The notes under the pieces are model-generated. The model saw only the letters and a program-made list of their open reading frames with translations, was not told the DNA's origin and did no database searches. The position numbers and the translations under genes are program-made. Positions 49,454-61,000 of a stretch of 64,000 bases of DNA are shown in pieces; the stretch's first letter is position 1, and each line of letters starts with the position of its first letter. The stretch is from Pagrus major. Lineage: Eukaryota; Chordata; Actinopteri; Spariformes; Sparidae. Where the stretch lies: contig NC_133219.1 in the NCBI RefSeq assembly GCF_040436345.1, forward strand, positions 22,657,458-22,721,457. The letters run 5' to 3'.

Positions 49454-49583
49454 CAGTCAGCTCGTCTTTTTACAGCCATTTCTCACATTATTCACTCACA
49501 CAAGCTACACGAGGATCTACACTTACGGATTGAGGGATTTTAGCAGGTCCAGCGCCAAAGTTGATGGTCTGTTTCTTGTCCAT
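43052..49583 (-). CDS. psat1: psat1, phosphoserine aminotransferase, complete (9 coding exons, 368 aa)
   Basis: A PLP-dependent cytosolic enzyme that transaminates 3-phosphohydroxypyruvate with glutamate to O-phosphoserine, step 2 of serine synthesis. Coding exons on the minus strand: 49527-49583, 48165-48225, 47725-47794, 46831-47036, 45781-45953, 45434-45603, 44697-44825, 43284-43421 and 43052-43154. They sum to 1107 bp with all phases matching; the human protein has 370 residues. Start [19 protein letters not shown]; end EEFQ-type helix ...KEFQKEHQ. Recognisable blocks: [29 protein letters not shown] (PLP phosphate loop), [31 protein letters not shown], and FAGAQKNVG with the Schiff-base lysine at residue 199. 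C-terminal [14 protein letters not shown] binds substrate. Nothing is missing, so the gene should be functional. The exon 8 donor, GTTTGT, is slightly weak. AATAAA overlaps the stop codon (43051-43056). Confidence 0.97.
44946..45284 (+). mobile_element. MITE-like dispersed element, family E, in psat1 intron 6
   Basis: Starts AAAAGGAATAGTTTCATATT and ends GAAATATCCCTTTAA. The interior has ACTTAGCTTAGCCTAGTTTA, CCTGGCCTGGCTCTGTTGG and ACAACTAGTTGTGGATTTAC, the segment order of a very common percomorph repeat. Non-coding. Confidence 0.6.
46017..46038 (+). repeat. Short interstitial telomere-like motif
   Basis: GGGGTTAGGGGTTAGGGTTA is two to three TTAGGG-type units in psat1 intron 4. A similar two-unit motif is at 51221-51236. 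Confidence 0.6.
47384..47732 (-). repeat. psat1 intron 3 segment that has an inverted copy at 55408-55753
   Basis: This 349-bp stretch covers the last 8 bases of psat1 exon 3, its splice donor and the first 340 bases of intron 3. Its complement matches 55408-55753 end to end, with about 20 differences by eye (about 94% identity). Confidence 0.85.
49353..49452. repeat. Compound (CT)n(CA)n microsatellite in psat1 intron 1
   Basis: CT run (about 49353-49382), then CACT, then about 58 bp of CA. On the gene strand this is (TG)n then (AG)n, starting about 75 bases after the exon 1 donor. Confidence 0.95.
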
Positions 49584-50119
49584 GATGTGAGATGAGTTGC
49601 TGTGCTCAAATGACGGCTGACTGATTCGGAGATGTGGATGATTTTCAGCCTCTGCTGCTCGACTGAAACTCTCCTCCGACGGTCCTCGGCGGCGTGGATG
49701 ACAATTATCTAGCAGTGCATGAAATGCTGCGTTCAGGTGCTCCTCGTAAAATAGTTACCTCGACTTACAAAACAAAGTTCACTCTGTATAGCTAATGTGT
49801 GACTGGGATATTAACAGTAGTATTTAAAAAAATGCATTTAAGATGCTTTATTGTTGTTGTTATTATCTTATATTATTGTTGGGTGTTTTGTTCATCTTAC
49901 TGTTCTTTTTTAACCTCGTTCAACCATGTAAAGCACTTCGTAGTTATATTTTAAAAGTGCATGATGAATACAAATTTTAATGTTATCAGTCATGTTGTAA
50001 TGAATGATCCGGCGCTTCTTGTTTTATTGTATTGTATTACAGTCCGTGTCTTATTGTTCCTTCGCTTGTATTTTCGGAATCCCCTGAAGGCAACACAAGG
50101 ATGCCAACTCTCAGCCAGT

Positions 50120-50200
50120 CATTTCATTGGCTGGTGTCACATGTCTGCTTGGTAAACGGATATCATTGGTCAAAATCGATTTAGCTCGCGACTGATTGGC
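50120..50200 (-). promoter_or_regulatory. Candidate psat1 promoter CCAAT cluster
   Basis: Three ATTGG pentamers (50126-50130, 50165-50169, 50195-50199) read CCAAT on the gene strand, 0.54-0.62 kb upstream of the start codon. No TATA box is evident. The distance suggests a longer 5' UTR or an extra non-coding exon, so this is tentative. Confidence 0.35.
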
Positions 50201-51832
50201 CGCACTGTTACGCCACAGGACTGTGAGCATGCTTCATATACTGCGCTTAAATTTGTAATCATCATGACTATCTAATGGACCATAAACCCTTCTGTCACTG
50301 TATTAAAATAACTACAGTGAAAGGCTGAAATATAAAGTCAATGTTTAGCCTATAGTTGTCCACTGTGTTAAAGGAAAACTTGCTTTTTAAGACACTGGGG
50401 GAACACAGCAGCAATATAACCTTTAGCTCTTCTTATCACCAATAAATCAATGGTCCCTGCAGGCAGTTGGACATTTCAAAATCAGTTCTGTTTAGTATCT
50501 TAAAGATGCAATGTGTCTGCAGAGTTTCAGGTTGTGTCTGAAGGAGGACAGGAAGGATTTCTGGGTAAGTAAAGAGGCTCTCAGAGGAGCAGAGAAGCCT
50601 CATGACAAAATCAAAATCCAGTTAAACCATGATGAGCTGCACCCAGCACTGCACTACACAAAAAGCCAAAACATACACACGCTTAATATGATTTACTTCA
50701 TTTATTTTTACGAACACTCTCATTCCCTGTACTATATATTCTATGTCAATGCAAAACTGCCCCTATTGCGCACATTAACACAATGTACAAGAAGCCAGAC
50801 GTACAGGAGTACGGATTACCTGCAGAAGTGTGTGGATTTACAGACAAAGAAGCGCTTCAGAAGAAGACTAGCTGTATACAGACCAGCACAACATTAGCCT
50901 CCTATGGTGGCAGACATTGCTCAACAATCTCTTGGATCAATTCTTAATGTATGTTTATATTCTATCTATAGTTTTATCGTCCTGATTGTCCACATTGTAG
51001 TTCTACTATGTTGGTCTATTCTGTACACACATCTGTTGCATGTCTTGTCCTTATCTGTTTCCTATCTGAATCAAGGGTCTAAGGACAGAGGGGGTCAGTC
51101 CCTTGAAGCAAATTGTGATCTGTGATAATGGACTACACAAATAAAAGTGACTTGACTTATTTGAAGAGCTGGTATTTGTTAACATGTTGCACCAAGATAA
51201 AGTCCCCAAACTCACCGTGTAGGGTTAGGGTTAACCTGATGATACTAAGACACAAATAGGAGGACACACTGGAGAAAAACATGATACAAAATAAAAAAGA
51301 CCAAACGGAATTTGAATGTTTGAAGGGTAAGTCCACCAGTTTAACACCTTATAGTGTTAAATTCTGCACATATGAGTGAAGCTCTCGTAGAAACCAGAAG
51401 AAAAGCACATATTTTACTGGAGGGAGACTTTAAACGCTGTGGATGCAGTCACTAACAGTTACAGTTGTTACACAATTTTCTACACCTCCCTGAGAAATAG
51501 ATAAAAACCAGGAGCTCAAACATCTTGACATCCAGTGAACTGATTGCATCAGTTCGGCTAAGGTAGAAAATGTGACTGAGATAATTACATTTCAGCAGCT
51601 CGTGTTCGTCACGAGAGGCTACTGACTGGTTCGTCCTTTTTAAGAGATCACACGGCCACTCAGTGTGTGTGTGTGTGTGTGTGTGTGTTTTTCACTGGTG
51701 TTCTTAGTACTCTTTATGCTGAGCCCACATTGTGTCATGGTGGATGGATGATGTGTACATCCCTGCTCTCATCTCCAGAACAAACAGTAAATAAACAATG
51801 AGTGCACAGTGTCCGATCGCTCAGTGTGGCCT
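50201..51832. other. Intergenic region psat1-kisspeptin receptor, with a retrotransposon-like tail
   Basis: No coding exon is seen. 51050-51165 ends ATGGACTACACAAATAAAAG then TGACTTGACTTATTTG, the form of a fish LINE/SINE 3' end on the plus strand. A (GT)n run lies at 51664-51688. The frame at 50511-50897 has no recognisable domain. Confidence 0.5.
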
Positions 51833-54452
51833 TTAGGACCCAGATGAAAGAAAGTGCATCTCTGCTTCTCCTTTGGGTGCCTGGCGATCCACCTCTCCCC
51901 CGTCCTCTGCGTCCATGTTTCCCACCCTCACTCTCCTCCGCGTACGCCACAGGAAAGCAGCAGGGAAGGCGTGCTTGAAGGCCTTTCTGAAGTTGTTGCC
52001 CATGAAGGCGTAAACCAGCGGGTTGACGGAGGAGTTAGAGTAAGACATGCAGTGACCCCAAATCTTCAGCTGTGGATGCAAAATGAAAGAGTCAGATGAA
52101 AGCCATCGATCAGTGTCACAGTGTTTGAAGCAAGAGCATTGATTTTTTGTCCCCACAGTCCTGTCATTCACTGTCGCTGCCTGGTAGATACATGAGACTG
52201 GGGATCCACATCTCATCTCAAGGAATATTCAAAAAGTCTCCAATTTGTTTGATCATTTTTCGGATAAGCTATTACACCAGCTATATGGATAGACAGCCAA
52301 ACATCATGGAGAGTAAGTCACCTTGTACAGAACATAACTGCGAAGGCCAAAAGCTTGCAGGAGGATGCAGACCTGGATGGGGCCCCAGCAGATGAGGAAC
52401 AGGGCCACCATCACCACCACCATCCGGGATACTCGCGCCCTCACTGCTGCTGCTCGCTCTGCCTGAGCCTGAAGCTGGAGTTAGGGAGGCTTCGTCATGA
52501 TCAGAAACTCATTCTGTGCTCCGTGCGTTTATTAAGTAACTCCATATCTTTCTCTTACTTGGTAGCCGCTATCGATTGGATTCACGCTGGATTGCCCCAT
52601 GCGTTTGAGCATAAAGGCGTAGCAGGCGGTGATGGTGAGCAGGGGAAGAAGATAGACGGCCAGGAAGCTGTAGATGATGAAGGCTCTCTGGAGGCGGGCT
52701 GAGGGGAAAACCTCACTGCAGTATGTCTGAGGGCCAAACCAGTATCCTGCCTCCAAACGCTGGTACACAGCCACAGGGATCGACAGAAGCAAAGCGCCTG
52801 GAAATGACAGGAGACATGACAGTGTGACTCAGAAAGGTTACATTTATTGTCACTAGAACAAAGTCAGTATCAAGTTTTAACATAACATAAAGGCCACGTT
52901 TCAAAAGGAGAATTTGGGGCTATAATCCATTTACTGCAGTGAATAATTTACATCAAACAGCACGTTCTTGAAACAAATAAAAGCAATAAGTTGTTACCGA
53001 TATGTCATTGCCAGTGTGAATGTGTGTGTGTGTGTGTGTGTTGTGTATTTGTGTGATACCTATCCATATAGACACAGAGACAGCCAGAGCCATGCGAGGC
53101 GTTCGGTGTCGCAGTGACTGCAGAGGATAGACAGTCACGTAGCAGCGGTCCACACTCATAGCTGACAGAGTGATACATGTGGCCTGAGCAGTCACCTGAA
53201 ACACACACACAAAGTTTATTTCTGTTTGACACATACGCAAAGGATATGTTCTGTTTGTTTTTCTGTTGGTTTTATGACTGTATGGAAGTCCATCGAGGAC
53301 TACATTACAGTAAGATGATAATGTAAACTACAAAATGAAAATGTAATTCCACAATGGCATTATTATGTATGACAATATATTCAGACTTTAAACTATCAGT
53401 GTCTACATGCTTTACAGCTTTACAATTTCACTTGAATTACTGTAGTTATAAACAAATTATATATACTTCTGAAGTATAGAGTCTGCTCTGCATTATTCAG
53501 GTAGCTGTGTCTAATAGTATTATTTAGTATTATTCTGCATGTAGTAATGTCCATAATCCTGCAATGTATTATCGGGACTGTCTTTACCATCTAAACTGTT
53601 TGGCATGTTTATAGTGCCATTTTCCATTTTGTTGTAATTTTTCCAGCAAATCCAGGCCTGTTTGCTTGTGCGTTCACGTGTGTATCTCACCTGCTGAAGG
53701 TAGTTCACCAGTCGGCACATAAACTCTCCAAAGATCCAGCTGGGCATCGGATATAGTGTGGCGGTGAAGGGCACGCAGCAGACCAGAAACAAGATATCGG
53801 TTGTGGCCAGGTTAACTGTTAGAGAGTAAAAACAGTGATTCAAGACACATGGAGGTGAGATGCTTGAGACAAAAAGACCAAAGGTAACTGTGTTACTATC
53901 AATAATATTGTTCGGTGCAGAGGTTTCTGCCTGTCAAAATTCACCAACCGTTCTGCGTTCTGAGTTTTGGATCTGCTGTTATTTTAAGGTATTTCAATTC
54001 AAAACATGGCCTTCTTTGTATGTTAATTACGAGCCACTGTCACAGTCATTTGTTAATTTTGAGTTTTGAGTAATTATGTTTTCTCTTTTTTCTTCGAAAG
54101 TGACCATTTCTTGAGGTAATTTCCTTTTCGTACCCTATAAACTCCTGTGTGGGACGTCCCTGTTCCTTTTCTTATCAAGCAATGCAGCTCTCACTGGAAA
54201 CCCTGACAGGAGTGCTTCAGAAAAGTTACCTATATAAAAGTTGGTGACGGTCTTCATCTGCTGGTGCTTGGTGACCACATGGATGACCAGCGAGTTCCCG
54301 ACCAGGCCGATCAGCATGATGAGGGCGAAGAAAGTGGGGACCAGCCAGGCGTCGACCAATACTGGGGGCCCTTGGCCCTCCTGAGATGCGGACTCATTGC
54401 ATACAGACCCGGAGCAGTCTGGACTGTGATTGGCTGCTGGATCCACCGTCAT
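51833..54452 (-). CDS. kiss1r: Kisspeptin receptor (GPR54/kissr2-type), complete, 6 coding exons, 370 aa
   Basis: Rhodopsin-like GPCR of the plasma membrane that binds kisspeptin and signals through Gq in vertebrates to control GnRH neurons. Coding exons on the minus strand: 54230-54452, 53691-53815, 53060-53195, 52559-52797, 52322-52474, 51833-52069 (1113 bp, all in phase). Features: possible N-glycosylation at N8 and N19; TM1 with [11 protein letters not shown]2 NLATTD (D81); the conserved pair C108 (FMCRLV) and C188 (TYCSEVF); TM3 end DRC at 132-134 in [12 protein letters not shown], where most GPCRs have DRY and human KISS1R has DRW; TM6 CWGPIQ (C270-Q275); TM7 [12 protein letters not shown] with NPxxY at 308-312; a short basic tail RTRRRVRV. 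Intron 4 is only 84 bp. The single kiss2-type receptor of percomorphs is the likely identity; a1/a2 paralogue assignment needs a tree. A galanin or allatostatin receptor is less likely given the [24 protein letters not shown] block. Confidence 0.93.
53020..53046. repeat. (GT)n microsatellite just inside kisspeptin receptor intron 3
   Basis: On the gene strand this is a (CA)n run of about 24 bases starting about 15-20 bases after the exon 3 donor (53054-53059). Confidence 0.9.
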
Positions 54453-54782
54453 CCTCGCAAATCAAAGCCAGGACTATTTCAATGGCACACGTAGAATATA
54501 TTTGAATTTGGTAGAATCTCAGCTAATATAACTGCTGTGTCTTTTATCCTCAGTGTGTGTTTCTTAAGACACCGTGCAAATGTAGCATGAAAAAAGACAA
54601 TAACGAAGTTAAGAATTAAAGAAAATAAAAAATTGCAACAAAACAGGTACATTTAAATATGTTCATAATTTAGCATTTATCTTTTTAAATGAATACCCAC
54701 TCATTTAGATTCATGACAAGCCAGATTAAATATTTAAGCATCTTGAATAAGCTTTTGTTTTTTATAACAGGCCTTTTCTTAC

Positions 54783-54850
54783 CTGTGCTGTGTTCCTCTC
54801 TCTGCTCTGGGTTATGTCCCGTGTCCGTCACTGATGGGCTGCTGTTCTGT
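54783..54850 (-). other. Probable non-coding first exon of the kisspeptin receptor
   Basis: On the gene strand a consensus donor CACAG|GTAAGAA ends this exon at 54783. The right-hand limit is set by the TATA box 26-33 bases upstream and is approximate. The matching acceptor could be near 54473 (AAATAG before TCCTGGC) or just before the ATG. No in-frame start is needed in it. Inferred from sequence signals only. Confidence 0.5.
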
Positions 54851-54875
54851 ACTCTGCAGGTCTGAGATGAAAGCC

Positions 54876-54883
54876 CTTTTATA
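54876..54883 (-). promoter_or_regulatory. TATA box of the kisspeptin receptor gene
   Basis: The gene strand reads TATAAAAG, followed about 30 bases later by the probable first exon with a good splice donor. Confidence 0.6.
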
Positions 54884-55407
54884 GACCACCATAACTCGGG
54901 AGAGAAGGGGAGGGGGGATGTTTGGAGGGGACGGGAGCATTTGTGAGTGCTTCTGTGAGTGCAAGAGAGAGAACGACTGAGATAATATGAGCTATAAAAC
55001 AAAACATCCATCATTGCCTGTAATTACTCAGGACTGGGTGACCTGTGAAATGACTGCAGCTGGATTCTAATTAAGTCATTACATTTTTTCATCATGCATT
55101 AGATTCTTTATTTCAAACATGTTAAAACATAAAAAAATAAAAAAATAAATTATAATTCAGAGGTGTGCACAAACTGCAGCTAAACCTCTAAAGTGCAGCT
55201 GAAATCTAACCACAGTTGAAAGATGTTCCACCACCTTTTATTTTATCAACACTATGCAGTAACAGATGATTCATTGAAAAAACAAACAGGACAATCATAT
55301 TGACTGCCACTTACTGCTGTGGGCCATGGTGACACTCCAGCTTGATTTCCCTCCACTTCCACACATGGGTCATTTTGAAAGCTGTCATGACATCCATCAC
55401 ACAGCTG

Positions 55408-55753
55408 GAGTTGATGTAAGTGCTGCCTTTGTTATCACACAATGCTTCTTCTGCATTATCTTCCACCTTCATGCCTCTTTTCTAAAACGAAGAAACGACA
55501 TGCTGCAGTACAGTGTGACACTGATGTTAATTCATATTATTCTCCAAAGTCAACTCAAACAATATCTGTTTTAGGAAATAGATAACAGGTCATATCCAGT
55601 TAGAATGTCACTATATATTCCAGGGCATACTTGCATGAAAAACACCCAGAAGAACAGAGACACACAATTAATGGACGGGTGACAAGATGGGAGCGATCAT
55701 ATCGCCACATTAGTCGTTACCGCAATGTTTTTCAAGACTCTGTTAACATTGTC
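55408..55753 (+). repeat. Inverted partial duplicate of psat1 exon 3 end and intron 3
   Basis: It starts GAGTTGATGTAAGTGC, the last 8 bases of psat1 exon 3 plus its donor, and follows intron 3 for about 340 bases at about 94% identity (differences counted by eye). It lies on the opposite strand, 8 kb away, beyond the kisspeptin receptor. The DNA left of it does not match the rest of exon 3. No open frame of PSAT survives, so it is a non-coding duplicate. Confidence 0.85.
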
Positions 55754-56639
55754 TGTTTCTCCTCAGGCTGTCTTGACTGTTGATAGATGAATGCCAGACA
55801 AGTTTAGGCTACGCAAATAGTCAGTCAGTGAAATGGGTGTGTTACTTTCTCCACAGACATTAATGTATGATTCATCAGAGAGAGCTGTACCTTGAAGCAC
55901 TCTTTGAGTTTACAAACCATGTGAATGAGTTTTCATGTTTTATTGATTCGAGTTATTTTTTTGTTAAGGATTTATGATAAATAAACTGGCCTTTTTCTCA
56001 ATGATTTCTCAAATAATGATTGTATGTGGAACAATGTTGATGGCATGAAAACTAGTTGAACCAAATTCTACCAGTGTGTATTTTCAACATCATTCTCAAA
56101 GAAACAGACACGACTGAGTCAATTTAAATCTACATTTTAACTGGTCACAATAATCCTAGTTCCATACTTACATTTGTTGTAAATGTTTGCATTAAATATA
56201 ACAACGTCGAACTATTGAGAAACAAAATTGTTACGATATACTGTACTGTACTTCATAGCACAAATAGTCTAAATGAAATCAAAAGAAAGTCCAGAAATAA
56301 AGGCAACTTACATGTTTGAGGGGCAAAACATTTGCTAAGACTTAATAAGATGGATCTGGTTGAAGAGCATCTATTTGGGTTAAAACCACTAACTTTCCAG
56401 ACAGCAATAAATTTAAAGCCACACTAATTAAAATGTTTATATCAGCTGGTGATCAAATGACCTGTAATGTGAAAGGGGTCACTCCTACTGCACAGTCCAG
56501 CAGTTCCCCTCATCTCAACAAAGCCTTTTTCAGCTCATTGTTTTTCGTTTTCCAGCTGCAGCTTTACTGTTTGGTTGATTCTCATTGTTCAGTCAGCGTC
56601 AGACACTGCAAGCAGTACTGAAAAGTACTGATACCCAGC

Positions 56640-56830
56640 ACAGTTAGCTACCATACGTTTATACACCCATGACTGTAGCTACTGTTAGCTTGTTAGCTGT
56701 GCAGCTAGTTGGACTACCAGGGGAGTGTTGGGTGTTTATACCACTAGCACAGGAGAGTTGGACTGCTGGGAGAAAGAGGTTTTCAGGCCCAGGGCTAGCC
56801 AATTAGCATGCTAACTTCAGTAGTAATATA
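56640..56830 (-). mobile_element. MITE-like element, family A (copy 6, reversed, partial)
   Basis: GCCAATTAGCATGCTAACTT, TTAGCTGTGCAGCTAGTTGG and GTGTTTATACCACTAGC match the complement of the family interior. Terminal repeats are not preserved. Confidence 0.6.
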
Positions 56831-58064
56831 TGACTTCTAAATAAAAAAAACATAAAACAAGGAAATATCTGTGCAACCTTCGATTGTCCCTTAGCATTCT
56901 TCACACACACATTTTAGAGAACACTTTTTTTCAGAGTGAAATTGACAAGAGGCCTGTTTGTTTTATTTATAATTTTTCACTACCTAAAGCCCGTGAGACT
57001 CTCTGCTGTCTGAGTCTCCTTGCTTATTTTGATTGTCCATGACCCCATAAGACTTAAAAAAAATATTAAGCAAAGCTCCAGCTTATTATTGTGGTAGTAT
57101 TACAACCCAAAAATACAGATTAAAAATAAATCTTTGAAAATGACCGCCTTTGGAAGCTGCCTGAAGAGACAAATCAACAAAAGAGAAGTGATGCCACAGA
57201 TTTCATCTGGTTTTGATAACTGAGCTGTCACCATGACTTGCAATTTTATATTACTGGATGAAGCCATTTATTATTTCATATGTACACAGGAATATTGCAC
57301 AGGTTACAAATATTCAGAGCACGCAGTCTATACAAAGTCGTCAAGCAAAAGAATCCAACAAAAACCTCATGTACTCTTATGTGTCGATACATGTTTGGTG
57401 CATGTTTTTTTGTGCGCTTGTGTGGTTCAAGGGAGATTTATTTTACATTCTTTATATGTACACACAGAGATAAATATATACTTATACAAACTAATAAAGC
57501 AGTTTCAAGACACTCAAACTCTTCCACTTCTGCATACCGCCGGTACATTACACTGGATGATAATACACTGGCTTACAGTGTTAATCAGACCTCTGATGTT
57601 GACAAAGACGTTAATGTATGTTAGTGGATAGATCCAAACTTGATAACAGAATACTTCTGGTGTCATGCTTCACTTGACTGAAGACATTGTGCGTATATGT
57701 GTAAGATGGCAGCCAGTCACTGAAATAATAAAACAACTTTGCTTTTGAGGTCATTCTAAAGTTTGTTTAGATGCAGAGCCAAGAATAAAAAAAAAAGTTG
57801 TCAACATCATCTGAACCTAAAATCAACATGTTGAGATGGTTTTGACTAACTGTATTAGAGCGTACTCAAAGCAGAAACAGAATTGGGCTTTACGAGTGTC
57901 ATGTTTAAATGTTCTGCAGGAAGAGCAGTGGTAGTAACGCAGACACATCCACATCTCAGAGATTTCCTCATGTTCCTCGTCAACATTCAGTCTCTCAGTC
58001 TTTTTGGGTGGGACAAGGGTTTGGAGCACTAAGGGTGCGGGGGAGGACAGAGGCTCCATGATGC

Positions 58065-61000
58065 TCATATGTTGAAGCTTTCTCCACAGCCACATGTGCC
58101 CTTGATGTTGGGATTGTTGAAGACAAATTCACTGGACAGCTTTGACTCCACAAAGTCCATCTCAGTTCCCAGAAGTGTGAGCTGAGCCTTCTTCGCTATG
58201 AACACCCTGACACCTGCAAGAAAGTAGAGCTGTAGCCACTCCCAAGTTCTAGGTCGCTGTGTGTACAATTTGAACATTTCCAACTTTAGCAACCTCTAGT
58301 GGTACAATCAAAAAAAGATACTGTAACACACGGCAATGCATGACATGAATAAAGATGAAAACTGAAAAAAAAATGTGTATTTGTATTTAATCTTTGCTTG
58401 TCTTCATATCCCAAACATTAAAAAATATTTGACTATAAAAAAGCAAGCACAACAACAATTTGTCACTCACCATCCTGCAGCACTTCCTCATCAGATATGC
58501 TTTTCTCCGTGGTGTAGTCCAGTGTGTAAGTAAGTCCATTACAGCCACGCGTTCTCACTCCAACCTTCAAACCGATCTAGAGAGAACCAGAAGGACATTA
58601 GCTTTCCGTGTTATTTATCAATAATTACAGTTTCATCAATTTTGCCGAAAAGGTTATGTATGGCCTTTTTTTGGCCTTCTATTTTTGGTAAAGCTTAAAA
58701 ATGTATCACAGTTAACTTTAAACAACACAAAGAAGGGGAGGGTAAATTATTTTAATGACAGCAACTGTGTTGAAATTTTAGGACGCAAAACAACACAGCT
58801 TGATGATGTGATGTTTCAGTGAATGCAAGCCATAATTACTCACATATTCCGGCTTGTCCTGCAACAATACCCTGATCTTGTTCACAGCTGATGGAGTCTA
58901 AAGAAAACAACAACAGAATATAAAAGGTTAGCACTCACAGCAACAATACACAGTGGATTCAGCTGGAAGCAGTGTATTTTCGCAAAACTGTGACTGTTTC
59001 AAACATTCTGAGCAGAAAAATGACAATATAAAAAGCACACTTTGGTGCAGGTTTAAGTTTATTTGGCTGTTTTGATACACTACACCCCCCCCACTGTGAA
59101 ACATTTCTGTTTCATGTGCTAACACTTACAGGAAATAACCTGCACTCTGAAGCTGCGGCTGTCACTGAGTGAATGTAGGTTTATAACTGAGGGATATCAG
59201 TGTTTGGGCTCTCACGTGGAGGCATTTGGGAGACTGAGACGAACTACATTAGCCACATGGTGCTAATCCCTTTAAGCCGGTGTGTTCATCTGTATGTGTG
59301 CAACTGTGCTGTGATGCCAAATGTACAGTACATCCCAACTGTGTCACAGTCTGCTTCATAACTACACTGTCAACCAAGTGCAATGGGTAATTACTGAATT
59401 GAAGGTCTATGTAGTGTGTGTAGTAGACAGGAACACTTGGATTTTAAGTTCTTGTTTTTCATCTTAATTTATAAATGGTATGATAGCCAAGCACACAAAT
59501 TAGGTAATTTATTATATATTATTACAGTACAATGTGAAGGCATAATATGTTTAATTAACCTTTTGGTAAGATTTAAGTATATCTTTGTCCTTAGTCCCTG
59601 CCAGGTAAAGAAAACAGCAGAACCCTTTATCATCTGCTGTTGACTCGGTGTTGAGGGGTGTCCTACTACATTACTACTTCAGAGCGTTGCCTTTATCAGC
59701 TCAGACCACCATACACACATATTATCTTTCAATAGCACTGTTGGCGGAGCTCGTCATGCTCACCATTAGTGAATGTTTATCCCGCCTGTAACTACAAACC
59801 GTGAACCTGCACCGACAGCCAGCTATACTAAGTGCCTGCTTTGAATTGTTGTTTTTTTTTTTTTTACTTATTTCCTGTTTAATTTCCCCTCAATGTTTGC
59901 TAGTACAGCATCTTGCAACTCAAGACTTTGAAAGGCGCTTTACCTACTTATTTACAATCTTATTTGAATATCACATCGACCACTAACTACTGATAATTTT
60001 CTGGTGTGTTTGCTACATTTAGGCAAGGAAAGGAGAGTTTATTTATAAATAAAGAGATCAGACAGCTAACAGTACATTCGGGGATGGATTGAAAAGGGTG
60101 ACTTGCAACAAATGCCTCAGTACATCCAAAGCAGGGACTTCACAAACAACGTTTTTTTGTAGTTAAGTAGTGGGCCACCACAAGCCTTTCAAAGTCACCA
60201 CTGGTGGTCAATCCAGTTGAGATCTGGTTACTGTGATGGCCACATAATTTGAGTCACAACGTTTTCATACATGCTGGACAATCCAGTGAACCTGTGTGCT
60301 GTGTAGCATGTGCACTGCATGTTTTCCCTCCTTTACAGAATTTTACTTAATTTATCATACCCACTGGGATGCAACAGCCCATTCCTTTTCTCTCTTTTTT
60401 TTGAGATTACAAAGATCAGAAGAAATTGAGGTCAAAGCAGTACACAATGTATATTAAATGCTGAAAATGATATTTTGCTTAGTAGATGAACTTAAGATGT
60501 TCTTTAATGCACACATATTCTGGGCTGGTATTACTCTTATAGATACTGAACTGTTGCTATAATAAGAGAGTACTTTTTATAGACTAAATATATATATGTA
60601 ATCATGTTATATCACTAACAAACTATACCCACCACTGAGTTTCATATTTAAAACGCTGTATAGCTACTTTAATCATTCTGGTCAGGACACTAATCACAAT
60701 AGAGAAGCTGCTTTTGAAAACAGATATATGTCTAAAGGATGAGCATGGGGTTTTTAAGGTTGGGTGTTACTGGGTTCATTATGAGGGCTCCAGTATTTTT
60801 ATGCAGCTTGCTAGTGTCTAAAAGTCAGAATGAGAGAATAAGCGGCCTCTGCTGTATTTAAAAAACAGTTTGCTTGAATTGGAAGTTGGATATACAAAAC
60901 TAAATCACTAGCTTATAAAGATACCTTTACAATCGTCACGCTACATGTTGCAGTTCTTATTAGTTATGTAATACCTTGTTGAAGACGCTATTGTTTCAAA

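Larger units (their letters stand above)
55015..57822. other. Intergenic region kisspeptin receptor-isca1
   Basis: Contains the inverted copy of psat1 intron 3 (55408-55753), a reversed family A element (56640-56830) and otherwise AT-rich unique sequence. No coding exon is recognised. 57233-57822 may belong to the 3' UTR of isca1, but no poly(A) site could be fixed. Confidence 0.6.

Noticed and set aside
52953..53240. Alternative C-terminus for the kisspeptin receptor by reading through intron 3
   Set aside because: The extension is simple-repeat translation (HTHTHT) and the normal GT-AG splice joins perfectly to exon 4; intron retention cannot be judged from DNA.
55326..55407. Rest of psat1 exon 3 in front of the inverted duplicate
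   Set aside because: An ATG-GGT-CAT string loosely resembles the exon start, but it shows no consistent alignment while the neighbouring intron is ~94% identical, so the duplication probably starts at the exon edge.
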